From RGIG8244 sp045639325 (GTDB taxonomy: Bacteria > Verrucomicrobiota > Lentisphaeria > Victivallales > UBA1829): 64,000 nt of DNA. Below are positions 25,039 through 34,413 of this stretch, in pieces. The stretch covers positions 98,086 to 162,085 of the forward strand of contig JAZUCU010000019.1 in assembly GCA_045639325.1 (NCBI GenBank), in the 5' to 3' direction. The first letter of the stretch is position 1; every line of letters begins with the position of its first letter. The notes under the pieces were generated by a model. That model saw only the letters and a program-made list of their open reading frames with translations. It ran no database searches and was not told where the DNA came from. Both the position numbers and the translations under genes were made by a program.

Positions 25039-25719
25039 TCAATCAATTTCGAACTCATAAAAACGGTTCACGCCTTCGCTGGCAATGATCCCCGCATAAT
25101 ATTCTTTCGGAATCATGTCATCACGGAATGTCACGCGGTGTTTGCCGACGGATACACTCATACGGGGGCCGAAAAGTGTAAAATCGACATCGACTTCCAT
25201 TTCATATTTCCGGTTGGGGGCAAAATCCGCCTTGAAAGCTGCGACTTTTTTCCAGACCTGTTTGCCGTTTTGGAAGGTGTGACGCCATACATTGACGCCT
25301 TGATCAAACAGCACGATTTCGAAATGCGTACGGAATTCAGGATATCCATTTTTATCTTTGCCGGGTTTATCTGCAATAACAACAGAAGGAGCCATGCGGT
25401 AATCGAAACTCATTTCCGCCTTGATCTCATGATTCCCTCTGAGGGGAACTTTATAAATCATAGCGGCATAAGTTTCGCCGCAACGTTTGGAGAGCATATC
25501 TTCTTTCGTTGCATCTTTCGGGCAGATATTGACGATGTGATCCATTTCCTGACGGAAACCATTGATATTTGGCCAACGGGAACTTTTCACGCTGATAAAA
25601 TCAGCTTTATTCCATTTACCGGGCTTGAATTCACATTCAAACACATCATCAGCAATGACATTCGACGCAAAAACAGACATCAGAAACGGAGCGAACAGAG
25701 TGGAATAAAACTTTTTCAT
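25039..25719 (-). CDS. Secreted hypothetical protein, possibly concanavalin-like beta sandwich
   Basis: 226 aa. The start at 25719 is chosen because GAAAGGAG precedes it and it opens a good signal peptide (MKKFYSTLFAPFLMSVFASNVIADD, cleavage near NVIA-D); an upstream ATG at 25779 would bury this. The mature protein is rich in beta-prone alternating segments (KYEMEVDVDFTLFGPRMSVSVGKHRVTF, split here by the reader at the turn) that resemble jelly-roll domains of LamG/DUF1080-like carbohydrate proteins; I cannot name the family. Four or five Cys suggest a periplasmic location. Single gene with promoter 25780-25807. Confidence 0.65.
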   Translation of the reverse strand: MKKFYSTLFAPFLMSVFASNVIADDVFECEFKPGKWNKADFISVKSSRWPNINGFRQEMDHIVNICPKDATKEDMLSKRCGETYAAMIYKVPLRGNHEIKAEMSFDYRMAPSVVIADKPGKDKNGYPEFRTHFEIVLFDQGVNVWRHTFQNGKQVWKKVAAFKADFAPNRKYEMEVDVDFTLFGPRMSVSVGKHRVTFRDDMIPKEYYAGIIASEGVNRFYEFEID

Positions 25720-25779
25720 TTTTACATTTCTCCTTTCATACGGAATGATGGATACAATACGACGTAATCGACATATCAT

Positions 25780-25807
25780 ATCATAGCACGCAAAAATGAT
25801 TTTTCAA
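25780..25807 (-). promoter_or_regulatory. Candidate promoter of the 25719 gene
   Basis: Minus strand: TTGAAA (25807-25802), 16-bp spacer, TATGAT (25785-25780), preceded by TGC (extended -10). The leader is about 55 bases. Confidence 0.65.
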
Positions 25808-25877
25808 GCAGAGTTTTAAGTTTTTAAAGCAAAAAAACACCCTGCTCGAAAATTTATCCCGCAGCATACCGAATCAC

Positions 25878-26909
25878 TTACCAGTTTTGCCCCAATGCTT
25901 TCAAACGTTTCTGCGCATCTTCATCGCCCTGTTCCGCTGCTTTGCGATACCATTTCAAGGCTTCTGTCATGTTCTGAACAACACCACTGCCATTTTCATA
26001 ACAGGAACCGAGCATACTCTGCGCATCGGCACACCCCTGTTCCGCAGACAAACGATAAAGCTGTGCCGCTTTCACATAATCTGTGGCAACGCCATGACCA
26101 CGACTATAACAGAGTCCAAGACTGCATTGCGCTTCTGCATGATTCTGTGCGACAGCAGCCTGATACCATTTCACTGCTTCGGCAGGATTTTCGGCAACAC
26201 CATCCCCATAATTATAGCAATCGCCCAACAAATTCTGCGCATCAGCATCCCCCTGTTCGGCGGCAGCACGATACCATTTTACGGCTTCGGCGTAATCCTG
26301 ATCCACACCATTGCCGTAATAATAGCAGTTACCAAGTCTTCTCTGTGCTTCGGCATGATTCTGTTCGGCGGCTGAGAAAAACCAGGCTACAGCCTCTTCC
26401 TCATCTTCCTCTATGCCGGCTCCGGTGAAATAGCAAATACCAAGGGCACACTGTGCTTTTGCATAGCCTTCATCAGCCGCGGCTTGAAAATAGGCAGCAG
26501 CGGCTTCTTCATCTTCCTCGACACCGTTACCATAAAACAAACAATTGCCATATCGATACTGTGCCTCCACATGATCCTGTCCGGCAGCAGCACGATACCA
26601 TTTTGCGGCTTCTTCTTCATCTTCTTCGACGCCTTGACCGAAATATAAACAATTCCCCCAGGCACATTGTGCGGCGGCATGCCCCTGTTCCGCAGCTTTG
26701 CGATACCATTTGGCAGCCATTGCCTCATCTTCGTCGACACCGTACCCCAAGTAATAACAGTCACCAAGTTCGTATTGTGCGTCAGCATATCCTAATTCCG
26801 CAGCGGCACGGTAAAGCATTGCGGCTTCCTTGTATTTTTTATCAGCGAAAGCATTATCTGCGTTTTCTTTCAAGATTTGAGCATCGGTCTTCATTGTATT
26901 TTTATCCAT
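25878..26909 (-). CDS. Sel1-like repeat protein
   Basis: 343 aa built from eight consecutive ~36-residue Sel1-like (SLR) helical repeats with the pattern A-x-AQ-x-x-LG-x-CY-x-x-G-x-GV...EA-x-KWYR-x-AAEQG, plus a partial ninth at the C-terminus (EDAQKRLKAL). An acidic DEDEE insertion recurs in repeats 1-4. No signal peptide, so probably cytoplasmic. SLR proteins are protein-protein adaptors. The high repeat similarity also appears in the DNA and gives long spurious frames on the other strand. It starts 13 bp after the small lipoprotein gene, likely the same transcript. Starts at 26909 or 26894 are both possible. Confidence 0.92.
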   Translation of the reverse strand: MDKNTMKTDAQILKENADNAFADKKYKEAAMLYRAAAELGYADAQYELGDCYYLGYGVDEDEAMAAKWYRKAAEQGHAAAQCAWGNCLYFGQGVEEDEEEAAKWYRAAAGQDHVEAQYRYGNCLFYGNGVEEDEEAAAAYFQAAADEGYAKAQCALGICYFTGAGIEEDEEEAVAWFFSAAEQNHAEAQRRLGNCYYYGNGVDQDYAEAVKWYRAAAEQGDADAQNLLGDCYNYGDGVAENPAEAVKWYQAAVAQNHAEAQCSLGLCYSRGHGVATDYVKAAQLYRLSAEQGCADAQSMLGSCYENGSGVVQNMTEALKWYRKAAEQGDEDAQKRLKALGQNW

Positions 26910-26922
26910 TCAAAAGTTATTA

Positions 26923-27144
26923 TCACATTTTATCCAACTGTTTCTGAACATCTTTATTGTGTTTCTGTTCGAAACCTTTGATCTGCTTATAAACTTTTGA
27001 CGGTACACCGGCAGGTTTTTTGGCAATATTTTCCGTTGTTTTTTTGACGGAATCAACTGTTTTTTCTGCGGGGGAAGCTTCTTCACAAGCGGTAAAAAAT
27101 GCGGTGGCAACAACAGTACAAGCGATCAGCAATACATGTTTCAT
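26923..27144 (-). CDS. Small lipoprotein
   Basis: 73 aa. MKHVLLIACTVVATAFFTACEEAS is a classical lipoprotein signal with lipobox FTAC (Cys20). The mature part is a Lys/Glu-rich helical segment (about 50 aa) with SKVYKQIKGFEQKHNKD; no family recognised. AAAGGAT precedes the ATG. Upstream of and probably co-transcribed with the Sel1-repeat gene. Confidence 0.7.
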   Translation of the reverse strand: MKHVLLIACTVVATAFFTACEEASPAEKTVDSVKKTTENIAKKPAGVPSKVYKQIKGFEQKHNKDVQKQLDKM

Positions 27145-27254
27145 TTTTCAGACATCCTTTCTTTGATTTTAACGGTTAATGGCATAAGTTACAACAGCAA
27201 ATAAAAAAATGCAAATAAAAACTTGAGTTTTTTGCGCAATTATACAAAAAAAAC

Positions 27255-27282
27255 TTGAAAAAATGAAAAAATGAGCTACATT
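27255..27282 (+). promoter_or_regulatory. Candidate promoter of the manA-argS-ftsA-ftsZ operon
   Basis: TTGAAA (27255-27260), 16-bp spacer, TACATT (27277-27282), 46 bp before the manA ATG, within a strongly AT-rich stretch. Confidence 0.5.
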
Positions 27283-27327
27283 TCTTTAATGTATTAATAA
27301 AGACATTTTCTGAAAGGAGTCTGAACC

Positions 27328-28338
27328 ATGAACATCCCCTCCAAAGAGGAACTCTATCCCTTCCTGTTTGAACCGTATTACAAAACTGTCCTCTGGGGCG
27401 GCACACGCATAAAAACCGTTCTCAACCGCCCTCTGCCCGATGATGCAGATCACGTCGGCGAAGCATGGGATATTTGCGACCGGCCCGGCATGGAAAGCAA
27501 AGTCATCAACGGATCTCTTGCAGGCACAACCATTCACCAGTTGATCGAATGGTACGGCGCGGATTTGATCGGTGCCGGATTCAAAGGCGGCCGTTTCCCT
27601 CTGATGGTAAAGATCATCGACTCCAACCAGAATCTTTCCCTTCAGGTTCACCCGGATGAAAATTACTGTGCTCAACAGAACGGGACCTGCGAACCGAAAA
27701 CGGAAATGTGGTACGTTCTCTCCGCCGAAAAAGGTGCAAAAATCTACGTCGGTCTGAAAAGCACAACGACCCGTCAGAAATTCCTGGCACACCTCAACAG
27801 TGCCGAAATGGAAAACGATATCCAATCTTTCGACTCCTATCCCGGCGATGCTTACTTCATCAAAGCAGGCAGACCCCACATGATCGGTGCCGGCAACCTG
27901 CTTCTGGAAATCCAGCAGAATTCCGATACCACTTACCGCGTTTATGACTGGAACCGTCTGGGCCCCGATGGCAAACCGCGTGAACTTCATCTGGAACAGG
28001 CCGTTGCCTGTACAGACTTTATGGACCGCACCGTAGCTCGCATTTCCGGCGTCAGCGGGGAAGTCGGCCATAACCGGAAATATCCCATCATCAACCGTTG
28101 TCAGTTCTTCCATTGCGAAGACCTCAAACTGATCAGCGAATGGCGCAGCACAACCGCCGGTCACCCGGGCAGCTGTCACATTCTGACTGCGGTCAATGCC
28201 CCCTTCGATGTGGGCAACGAAAAATTCCGGACAGAAGTCCAGCCCGGTACATCCGTTCTGATTCCCGCCTGTTTCGGTGAATATACCATTAAAGTCACCG
28301 AAGGAATCACCACATCTATTGTACGTACAACACTCTAA
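27328..28338 (+). CDS. manA: Mannose-6-phosphate isomerase, class I (ManA-type)
   Basis: 336 aa. Interconverts fructose-6-P and mannose-6-P. Features: YKTVLWGGTRI at residues 18-28, GEAWDICDRPG, LMVKIIDSNQNLSLQVHPDENYC with the zinc-binding Gln-x-His, KTEMWYVL with Glu ligand, YFIKAGRPHMIGAG with the His ligand, and YRVYDWNR near the C-terminus. The length fits the short bacterial cupin-type enzymes. AAAGGAG precedes the ATG. Followed after 20 bp by argS. Codon use is strongly biased as in highly expressed genes. Confidence 0.92.
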   Translation: MNIPSKEELYPFLFEPYYKTVLWGGTRIKTVLNRPLPDDADHVGEAWDICDRPGMESKVINGSLAGTTIHQLIEWYGADLIGAGFKGGRFPLMVKIIDSNQNLSLQVHPDENYCAQQNGTCEPKTEMWYVLSAEKGAKIYVGLKSTTTRQKFLAHLNSAEMENDIQSFDSYPGDAYFIKAGRPHMIGAGNLLLEIQQNSDTTYRVYDWNRLGPDGKPRELHLEQAVACTDFMDRTVARISGVSGEVGHNRKYPIINRCQFFHCEDLKLISEWRSTTAGHPGSCHILTAVNAPFDVGNEKFRTEVQPGTSVLIPACFGEYTIKVTEGITTSIVRTTL

Positions 28339-28358
28339 CATATAAGGTAACTTGAAAC

Positions 28359-30155
28359 ATGAAACTCGATTGTCTTGCCGCGCTCGGCGATTCTCTTGCA
28401 GCCGCTCATAACTTGGAACAGGGTACATTCAATGTCCCGTGGGAAGCATGTCCCGCCGGACAGAATGCAGATATCACGGTCAATTGTTTCCGTTTTGCGG
28501 GACAGTTGAAAGCGCAGCCGATTGCATTGGCACAGGAAGTGGTGGAAATTCTCCGTCAGCACAAAGATGTGGAAAAAGTGGAATGTGTCAAAGCATTCGT
28601 CAACATTTCTCTCACCGCAGAAGCTCTGCACAAAAGTTCCGTTGCTGACATCCCGGCGCTGCTGGCAGATGCAACCGTCGATCCTTCTCAGCGCAGAAGC
28701 ATTCTGATTGAATATTCCGCACCGAACACCAACAAACCTCAGCACCTGGGTCACGTCCGTAACAACACACTGGGTATGGCAACCGTCTCCCTGCTCAGCC
28801 GTGCGGGTCACAAAGTGATTCCGGTAAACCTGATCAACAACCGCGGTATTCACATCTGCAAATCCATGCTGGCCTACAAACGCTGCGGTAACGGCATCAC
28901 ACCGGAACAGGCAGGCATCAAGGGCGACCATTATGTTGGTAACTTCTATGTCAAGTTCAATCAGCTCCTCAGCGAAGAACTCAAAGCATTGAAAGAAGCG
29001 CATCCGGAACTGGCGGAGAAAGATAATGACGAACTGTTCCTGGAAACGGAAATCGGCCGTGAAGCACAGGAAATGCTCCGGAAGTGGGAAGCCGGCGATG
29101 AAGAAACCGTCAAGCTCTGGGAAATGATGAACTCCTGGGTTTATGCCGGATTCGATCAGACTTACGAACGTATGGGCGTTCATTTCGATAAAACTTATCT
29201 GGAAAGCAATACTTACCTGCTGGGAAAAAGCACTGTTATGGAAAATCTGGGAAAAGGCGTTTTCCAGAAACGGGAAGATGGTGCAGTCATCGCCGACCTG
29301 GGGAAAACCGGCCAGAAAGTTCTGCTGCGTAAGGACGGCACCAGCGTTTACATCACGCAGGATATCGGCACAACATTGCTGAAGCATGAAGAACACAAAC
29401 CGGATTCCATGATCTGGGTTGTGGGCGATGAACAGAATCTCCACTTCCGTATGCTGTTTGAAATCCTCAAGCAGATGGGCTGCACCTGGGCAGATAAACT
29501 CTATCATCTCTCTTACGGTATGGTCAATCTCCCCTCCGGCAGAATGAAAAGCCGCGAAGGTACCGTTGTCGATGCCGACGACCTGTTTGACGAAATGCAC
29601 AATCTGGCAAAGACTGCCACATTGGAACGTCTCGGCGAAGGCGAAGCCGCTCCGGCAGATTTGGAAGAACGTTCTGAAACGATCGGTATGGGCGCTTTGA
29701 AATTCATGCTGCTCAAATTCAACCCGAAGACAACCATTCTCTTCGACCCCAACGCCTCCCTCAAATTCGAAGGCGATACCGGCCCATATGTTCAGTACGT
29801 CTGTGCCCGTATCAACTCCATCGAACGCAAAGCTGCTGACCGTGGCTTGACACTCGATCGCAACAACGTCGACTGGGCATTGCTGAGCAGTCCCTCGGAA
29901 CGTGAAATTGCGGTGACAGCACTGCGTTATCAGTCCATCATCCGTACAGCATCCGAAAAATTCGATTGCTCTGTATTGGTCTCTTATCTGCTGGATATGG
30001 CAAAAGCATTCAACCGCTTCTACCGTGAAAGCCCGGTCCTCAATGCCGATTCCGATGATATCCGTATGGCCCGTCTGGCTCTCTGCTGTGCCGTGCGCGA
30101 TATTCTGACAGACGGTTTGAAGACTTTGACAATCGGTATTCCCGCAGCAATGTAA
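28359..30155 (+). CDS. argS: Arginyl-tRNA synthetase
   Basis: 598 aa. Class I synthetase: N-terminal Add-1 region (1-115), HIGH-type motif HLGHVRNNT in the stretch SAPNTNKPQHLGHVRN (about 123-138), KMSK-loop variant MKSREGT (about 393-399), and the C-terminal DALR anticodon-binding domain (about 470-598; YVQYVCARINSI...). It charges tRNA-Arg in the cytoplasm. In the common form KMSKS is often degenerate in ArgRS, so MKSRE is not a defect. Lies 15 bp before ftsA. Confidence 0.95.
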   Translation: MKLDCLAALGDSLAAAHNLEQGTFNVPWEACPAGQNADITVNCFRFAGQLKAQPIALAQEVVEILRQHKDVEKVECVKAFVNISLTAEALHKSSVADIPALLADATVDPSQRRSILIEYSAPNTNKPQHLGHVRNNTLGMATVSLLSRAGHKVIPVNLINNRGIHICKSMLAYKRCGNGITPEQAGIKGDHYVGNFYVKFNQLLSEELKALKEAHPELAEKDNDELFLETEIGREAQEMLRKWEAGDEETVKLWEMMNSWVYAGFDQTYERMGVHFDKTYLESNTYLLGKSTVMENLGKGVFQKREDGAVIADLGKTGQKVLLRKDGTSVYITQDIGTTLLKHEEHKPDSMIWVVGDEQNLHFRMLFEILKQMGCTWADKLYHLSYGMVNLPSGRMKSREGTVVDADDLFDEMHNLAKTATLERLGEGEAAPADLEERSETIGMGALKFMLLKFNPKTTILFDPNASLKFEGDTGPYVQYVCARINSIERKAADRGLTLDRNNVDWALLSSPSEREIAVTALRYQSIIRTASEKFDCSVLVSYLLDMAKAFNRFYRESPVLNADSDDIRMARLALCCAVRDILTDGLKTLTIGIPAAM

Positions 30156-30170
30156 GGAGAACAGGCTGAC

Positions 30171-31439
30171 ATGTCACGTTTCGGCAGACAATTTTACACG
30201 CTTATCGAATTCGGATCGGATAAGATCTGCGTTCTTTACGGCTCCCAGGATGAAGCGGGGAAACCGGAAATATTATCCTTCGCCCAGAAAAGCAGTGCAG
30301 GTTGTATCAGTAAAGGTATGATCCTGGATTATAACGCGGTCATGAAAATCCTCAAGCAGGCTTTGAATGAAGCGGATAAAGGCGCACGCATTCCGGAAGA
30401 CCGCGGCGAAGTTTATTATCTCGTCAACGGCTATCCCTCTTACACCGCACAGGGCGAAGGCTCTGTTCTCCTCGGTGATGCCGGCAAGAAAACCACGCTG
30501 GAACATGTCATGACAGCCGTCGAACGTGCAAAAAGTCTGCCCGAACCCGAAGATAAAGTCCGTATCGGCGATTACGATTCCTATTTCGTCATCGACCGCA
30601 CTTCCCGCTGCAAAGACCCCACCGGACAGCTGGCGGAACAGCTGGATGCTTACGTTCACCTGATTTACACCGAACGTAAACGGGTGGAACGGATCAATGC
30701 CATGCTGCGCGAACTGGGCTTTGAACAGGGTGGCGAACCGCTGCCCGCCAGCATCATGCCCGTATTCAGCACCCTCACGGAAGATGAACGCAATCAGGGC
30801 GCGCTCCTGATCGATATGGGCGCAGGGGTGACCACTTACGCCGTAATCATGTGGGATGGTGTTCTGATGAGCGGAACCATCCCTGCCGGGCGTGACAATG
30901 TTGTGAACGACTTGGCGGTCGGATTGGATATTCCTTACGATTTTGCCAATACCTTCATCAAAGAATCCAAATTGCGCAAGATGCGTGAAAACGGCTTGAC
31001 CGCGTTAGAATATTCCGACTCCGCCGTTTCCAGAAAACGGAAAATTCCGCTTGATTCTTTTGAAAAAATCATCCAGCTCAGAATGAGAGAAATCTTCTCC
31101 CTCATCAAAGAGCAGATCGACAGCAAACAGCTTGCCAATTATATCGGTAACGGCTGCGTCCTCACCGGCGGAGGAGCATTGATTGATTCCTCCGCAACCA
31201 TTCTGCAGGACGTTATGGGAATTCATGCCCGTACCGGCGAACCGGCTGCAGGTATTGCCGGAGTCGGCGGCGTCTTCCGCTATCCGCCCTGCTGTTACAC
31301 CGCACTGCTGGGGATGCTGAAATATGTCCACAGCAATTATGGTGAAAATGGCCAGGCACGTGTCAGTGATACTCTGACCAGTATTTTTGATAACGTGGTT
31401 TATCAGGTCAAAAAAGCAACAGGAGCATTGAAAATATGA
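30171..31439 (+). CDS. ftsA: Cell division protein FtsA
   Basis: 422 aa, actin-fold ATPase that tethers FtsZ to the membrane. Phosphate-1 IEFGSDKICVLYG (13-25), phosphate-2 LLIDMGAGVTTYAVI (about 220), adenosine motif CVLTGGGALIDSS (about 327) and the SHS2/1C region with LVNGYPSYTAQG are recognisable but divergent from model FtsA. The C-terminus ends VVYQVKKATGALKI, a plausible amphipathic membrane helix. Its stop overlaps the ftsZ start by 4 bp (ATGA). Confidence 0.9.
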   Translation: MSRFGRQFYTLIEFGSDKICVLYGSQDEAGKPEILSFAQKSSAGCISKGMILDYNAVMKILKQALNEADKGARIPEDRGEVYYLVNGYPSYTAQGEGSVLLGDAGKKTTLEHVMTAVERAKSLPEPEDKVRIGDYDSYFVIDRTSRCKDPTGQLAEQLDAYVHLIYTERKRVERINAMLRELGFEQGGEPLPASIMPVFSTLTEDERNQGALLIDMGAGVTTYAVIMWDGVLMSGTIPAGRDNVVNDLAVGLDIPYDFANTFIKESKLRKMRENGLTALEYSDSAVSRKRKIPLDSFEKIIQLRMREIFSLIKEQIDSKQLANYIGNGCVLTGGGALIDSSATILQDVMGIHARTGEPAAGIAGVGGVFRYPPCCYTALLGMLKYVHSNYGENGQARVSDTLTSIFDNVVYQVKKATGALKI

Positions 31440-32635
31440 ATTCTGCAAATAATGGGAAACGCGTCCTCGCTCTCGGCGTCGGCGGCGCAGGATGTCATAT
31501 CATCCGTTGTCTGAAAGCAATTGCACCGGAGTCCGGGCTCTATACTGCGGTGATCGACACCGATTCCATGGCATTGAAAGATCATCCCGCCGATTTTCAG
31601 CTTGCGGCTTCTTCCGACTGGAATCTGCGCATTGATTCCGGTTGCGGCGGCGATATTATCCGCGGCGAACGTGCGCTGGCAAGAGTACGTAAAAAACTCA
31701 TCGACCTGCTCAACGGTTATGATATGATTGTCATCACTGCCGGGCTGGGCGGCGGTACTGCCACCGGCGGATTGAGGACCGTTGCCAGTGTTCTGCGCGA
31801 ACTCGGCACGCCCTCCATTCTGTTGTTGACAATGCCGTTCCTTACGGAAAATTACAGCAGACGCAAAAATGCGGAAGACTGTCTGAACGAATTGATTTGC
31901 TTCCCCAATGTCGTCCTGCCGCTCCCCAATGATTTACTTTATACCCGTCTTCCACCCGAAACATCTGCGGCACAGGCCATGACTCTGGCCAATGCAGAAA
32001 TGGCATCCACCGTTGCAGGGATCGCCAATTTGCTGAAATGTGATGATTTCACGGGCAGCGATTACGGTATCTTCCTTAACGTTCTCAACAAGCACAAAAC
32101 AACTTGTGCAATCGGGATCGGCAAATCCACGGATCCGGCGGAAACAGACCGTACCGTTTCCGCTTTGCAGAAAGTGATGGATTCCCCCTTCCTCGGCGGT
32201 TTGGAAACGATCAAGGAAGCCGATGCCGCACTCGTCATCCTCTCCGGCGGCTCAAAAATGACTCTGGCAGAAATGAAGCGTTCTCTGGAACAATGCACCG
32301 CATTATTCCCCCAGGGAACGGAGGTCATGACAGGTATCAACACAAATACCGGCGATCCGGATTTCTTCCAGCTTGCGGTAATCACGATCAAATATGATGA
32401 ATCGGATCCGAAATCCCTGAAGAAAAAGAAACGCTCTATTGCCTCTTCCAAGCGGGCTGCCGCCCCCACGAATGTGGTTCAGGACAGCGGTTTGCCGCTC
32501 TTCCAGGGTGAACTGGGGCTGACCAGTCTTTCCCGTGGAGTGTTTACAAAATTCCCGACGGTCAAATATAAAGATGAAGACCTGGATATTCCCACATTCC
32601 AGAGACGCGGACTCCATATTGACAAAGGGGAATAA
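31436..32635 (+). CDS. ftsZ: Divergent FtsZ cell division protein
   Basis: 399 aa. The tubulin-like GTPase core has GVGGAGCH (14-21) and the tubulin signature in the variant GGGTATGG (105-112; usual GGGTGTG). The synergy T7 loop, normally NxDFxD, is LLKCDDFTGSD here (199-209), so the catalytic Asn is apparently replaced and the second Asp is displaced. The C-terminal tail keeps the conserved peptide LDIPTFQRRG that binds FtsA/ZipA. It forms the division ring at midcell; polymer turnover may be slow if the T7 loop is impaired (inference). Overlaps ftsA by 4 bp. Partner genes confirm the identity. Confidence 0.88.
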   Translation: MNSANNGKRVLALGVGGAGCHIIRCLKAIAPESGLYTAVIDTDSMALKDHPADFQLAASSDWNLRIDSGCGGDIIRGERALARVRKKLIDLLNGYDMIVITAGLGGGTATGGLRTVASVLRELGTPSILLLTMPFLTENYSRRKNAEDCLNELICFPNVVLPLPNDLLYTRLPPETSAAQAMTLANAEMASTVAGIANLLKCDDFTGSDYGIFLNVLNKHKTTCAIGIGKSTDPAETDRTVSALQKVMDSPFLGGLETIKEADAALVILSGGSKMTLAEMKRSLEQCTALFPQGTEVMTGINTNTGDPDFFQLAVITIKYDESDPKSLKKKKRSIASSKRAAAPTNVVQDSGLPLFQGELGLTSLSRGVFTKFPTVKYKDEDLDIPTFQRRGLHIDKGE

Positions 32636-32641
32636 TCGGCT

Positions 32642-33565
32642 ATGAAACGCGGCTTTCGGCATGTTATGTACTCTTTCACAGCAGCCTTGTTTCTGCTCGG
32701 CGCGGCTTGCTCTCCGGCATCCGGACCTGCACCCGTAACCGATGCGGCATTGCTGAAAAATCTGGCGGAGGAACATGTCAAACTCGGCAGCCGCTGTTCC
32801 GGTTCAGAAGGTGCAGAAAAAGCAGCAAAATGGATTCAGGAGCAATGCAAAAAGATGAATCCGCAGCTGAACGTTTCCCTTCAGAGTTTTGAAGAACAGA
32901 CTGTTTCCGGCAAAGTCAAATTCCATAATGTTTTGGCATCATCCGGAAAAGGCAAACGTGATTTCGTACTGATTGCAGCTCACTTCGACACCAAATATTT
33001 TCCGCCGGAAGTCCCGTTCCAGGGCGCGAATGACGGTGCATCCGGAGTCGCTGCTCTGCTGGGCATGATGCAGACATTACAAAATAAAAAACTGCCAATG
33101 GATGTGGTATTTGCGTTCTTCGATGGAGAGGAAGCCCGTTACGATTATGGAAAAATGGATGGTCTCCACGGCAGCCGTCATCTCGCAGAAAAATGGAAAG
33201 CCGACGGAACTCTGAAGCATTGCAAGGCGATGATTCTTCTTGACATGATCGGCGATAAAGATTTGAATATCACTCTTTCCCGGGATACGGATAACCGGCT
33301 GCGTCATCTGCTGTTCTCTGCCGCAGAAAAAATGAATTTACGCAAACACGTCGGCGATTTCACAAGTACGATTCTGGACGATCATGTGCCATTCCAGAAT
33401 AACGGAATTCCCTGCATTGATTTAATTGATTTTCAATACGGACCGGAGAATTCTTACTGGCATACATCCGACGATACCCTGGATAAAATATCCGGAGAAA
33501 GCATGAAGATTGCCGCAGACCTTGCATTGGCTCTGTATTGGCAAATTGCAGGAGGTGCATTATGA
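32642..33565 (+). CDS. M28 family peptidase / glutaminyl cyclase-like lipoprotein
   Basis: 307 aa. The N-terminus (MKRGFRHVMYSFTAALFLLGAACS) is a lipoprotein signal ending GAAC. The catalytic domain has VLIAAHFDTKYF, GANDGASGVAALL, FAFFDGEEAR, LLDMIGDKD and DDHVPF...YWHTSDDTLDKI. Together these give the His-Asp-Glu zinc site of M28 peptidases; the arrangement (DDHxPF and HTxxDT) is closest to glutaminyl-peptide cyclotransferases. Expected in the periplasm. It starts 6 bp after ftsZ, and its stop overlaps the kinase start (ATGA). Confidence 0.88.
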   Translation: MKRGFRHVMYSFTAALFLLGAACSPASGPAPVTDAALLKNLAEEHVKLGSRCSGSEGAEKAAKWIQEQCKKMNPQLNVSLQSFEEQTVSGKVKFHNVLASSGKGKRDFVLIAAHFDTKYFPPEVPFQGANDGASGVAALLGMMQTLQNKKLPMDVVFAFFDGEEARYDYGKMDGLHGSRHLAEKWKADGTLKHCKAMILLDMIGDKDLNITLSRDTDNRLRHLLFSAAEKMNLRKHVGDFTSTILDDHVPFQNNGIPCIDLIDFQYGPENSYWHTSDDTLDKISGESMKIAADLALALYWQIAGGAL

Positions 33566-34413
33566 GCAGCACTACATACTTTAAGAATGGCGCCCTTTCC
33601 GGCATTATCACCAATTCCGGCAAACCGCTGATGCCTTCAACGTTCTGCACAGAAGAACTGGATTCCATGTTGAAAAATGGCGTATCTCTGAAAGATTCCC
33701 CGACAACGACAGCATCCCTGGTGCGTTTTCCCGGATCGGATACTGAATATTTTCTGAAACGCAATAACAATAAAGGTTTCCGTTTTACATGCCGCTATCT
33801 CTTCCGCAAAGCACGGGTTTTTCATGCGGCTAAAGTTGCTGAAATTTTCGAAGAGCTTAAGATCAGAACACCAAAAGTCTACATGGCAGCAGAAAAAAAG
33901 ACCGGACTTTATCTTCATGCCGGGTATATCCTGACAGAAAAGATCAATGCAACCCCCATCGATAAACTGCTGTTGAATACAGAAGAAAAAGAAGCCGCCA
34001 TGAAAACATTTCTCCTCTGGGCGGCAAAAACAATTACAAAACTTCATCGGGCGGGCATCGTTCATGGAGATTTAAAGTTGGTTAACTTCTATTGCGATGG
34101 CGATTGGAAAGATCCCGATAACAGTTTCGGTATCTGGGATTTGGATTCCGTACGAGTCAGAAAGAAAGCAAAACCGATGGAAGTCGACAGAGAAATTTCC
34201 CGCATCTTTTTCTCCATGGGATATTACTTTAACGAACTGGATGATTGCGATAACAAAATCAGAGAAAGATGCAGAGAATTCTGTGCGCTGTATCATGAAG
34301 TCGCACCGGATTTGTATCCGCCATCATTAGACAATGTCATGTTTTTCATTAAAAAACGGCTTGCAAGATGGAATAAAGAAATCAGCCGTAAACAGAATAA
34401 AGGGCACAGATAA
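33562..34413 (+). CDS. WaaP/Kdo-kinase-like protein kinase (LPS kinase family), copy 1
   Basis: 283 aa from the ATG at 33562, chosen because AGGAGG stands 6 bases upstream and it couples to the M28 stop; an earlier start at 33538 would lie inside that gene. Kinase signatures: EYFLKRNNNKGFRF (Lys), AGIVHGDLKLVNFY (catalytic HGDLK-x-x-N) and IWDLDSVRV (DLD in place of DFG). These are typical of Kdo/heptose kinases that phosphorylate the LPS core at the cytoplasmic face of the inner membrane. The substrate is not certain. The next gene is a second, divergent member. Confidence 0.85.
   Translation: MSSTTYFKNGALSGIITNSGKPLMPSTFCTEELDSMLKNGVSLKDSPTTTASLVRFPGSDTEYFLKRNNNKGFRFTCRYLFRKARVFHAAKVAEIFEELKIRTPKVYMAAEKKTGLYLHAGYILTEKINATPIDKLLLNTEEKEAAMKTFLLWAAKTITKLHRAGIVHGDLKLVNFYCDGDWKDPDNSFGIWDLDSVRVRKKAKPMEVDREISRIFFSMGYYFNELDDCDNKIRERCREFCALYHEVAPDLYPPSLDNVMFFIKKRLARWNKEISRKQNKGHR

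Noticed and set aside
26453..26947. 164-codon plus-strand frame opposite the Sel1-repeat gene
   Set aside because: Periodic His/Leu-rich peptide produced by the reverse of the Sel1 repeats.
28335..29600. 421-codon minus-strand frame opposite argS
   Set aside because: argS is unmistakable on the plus strand.
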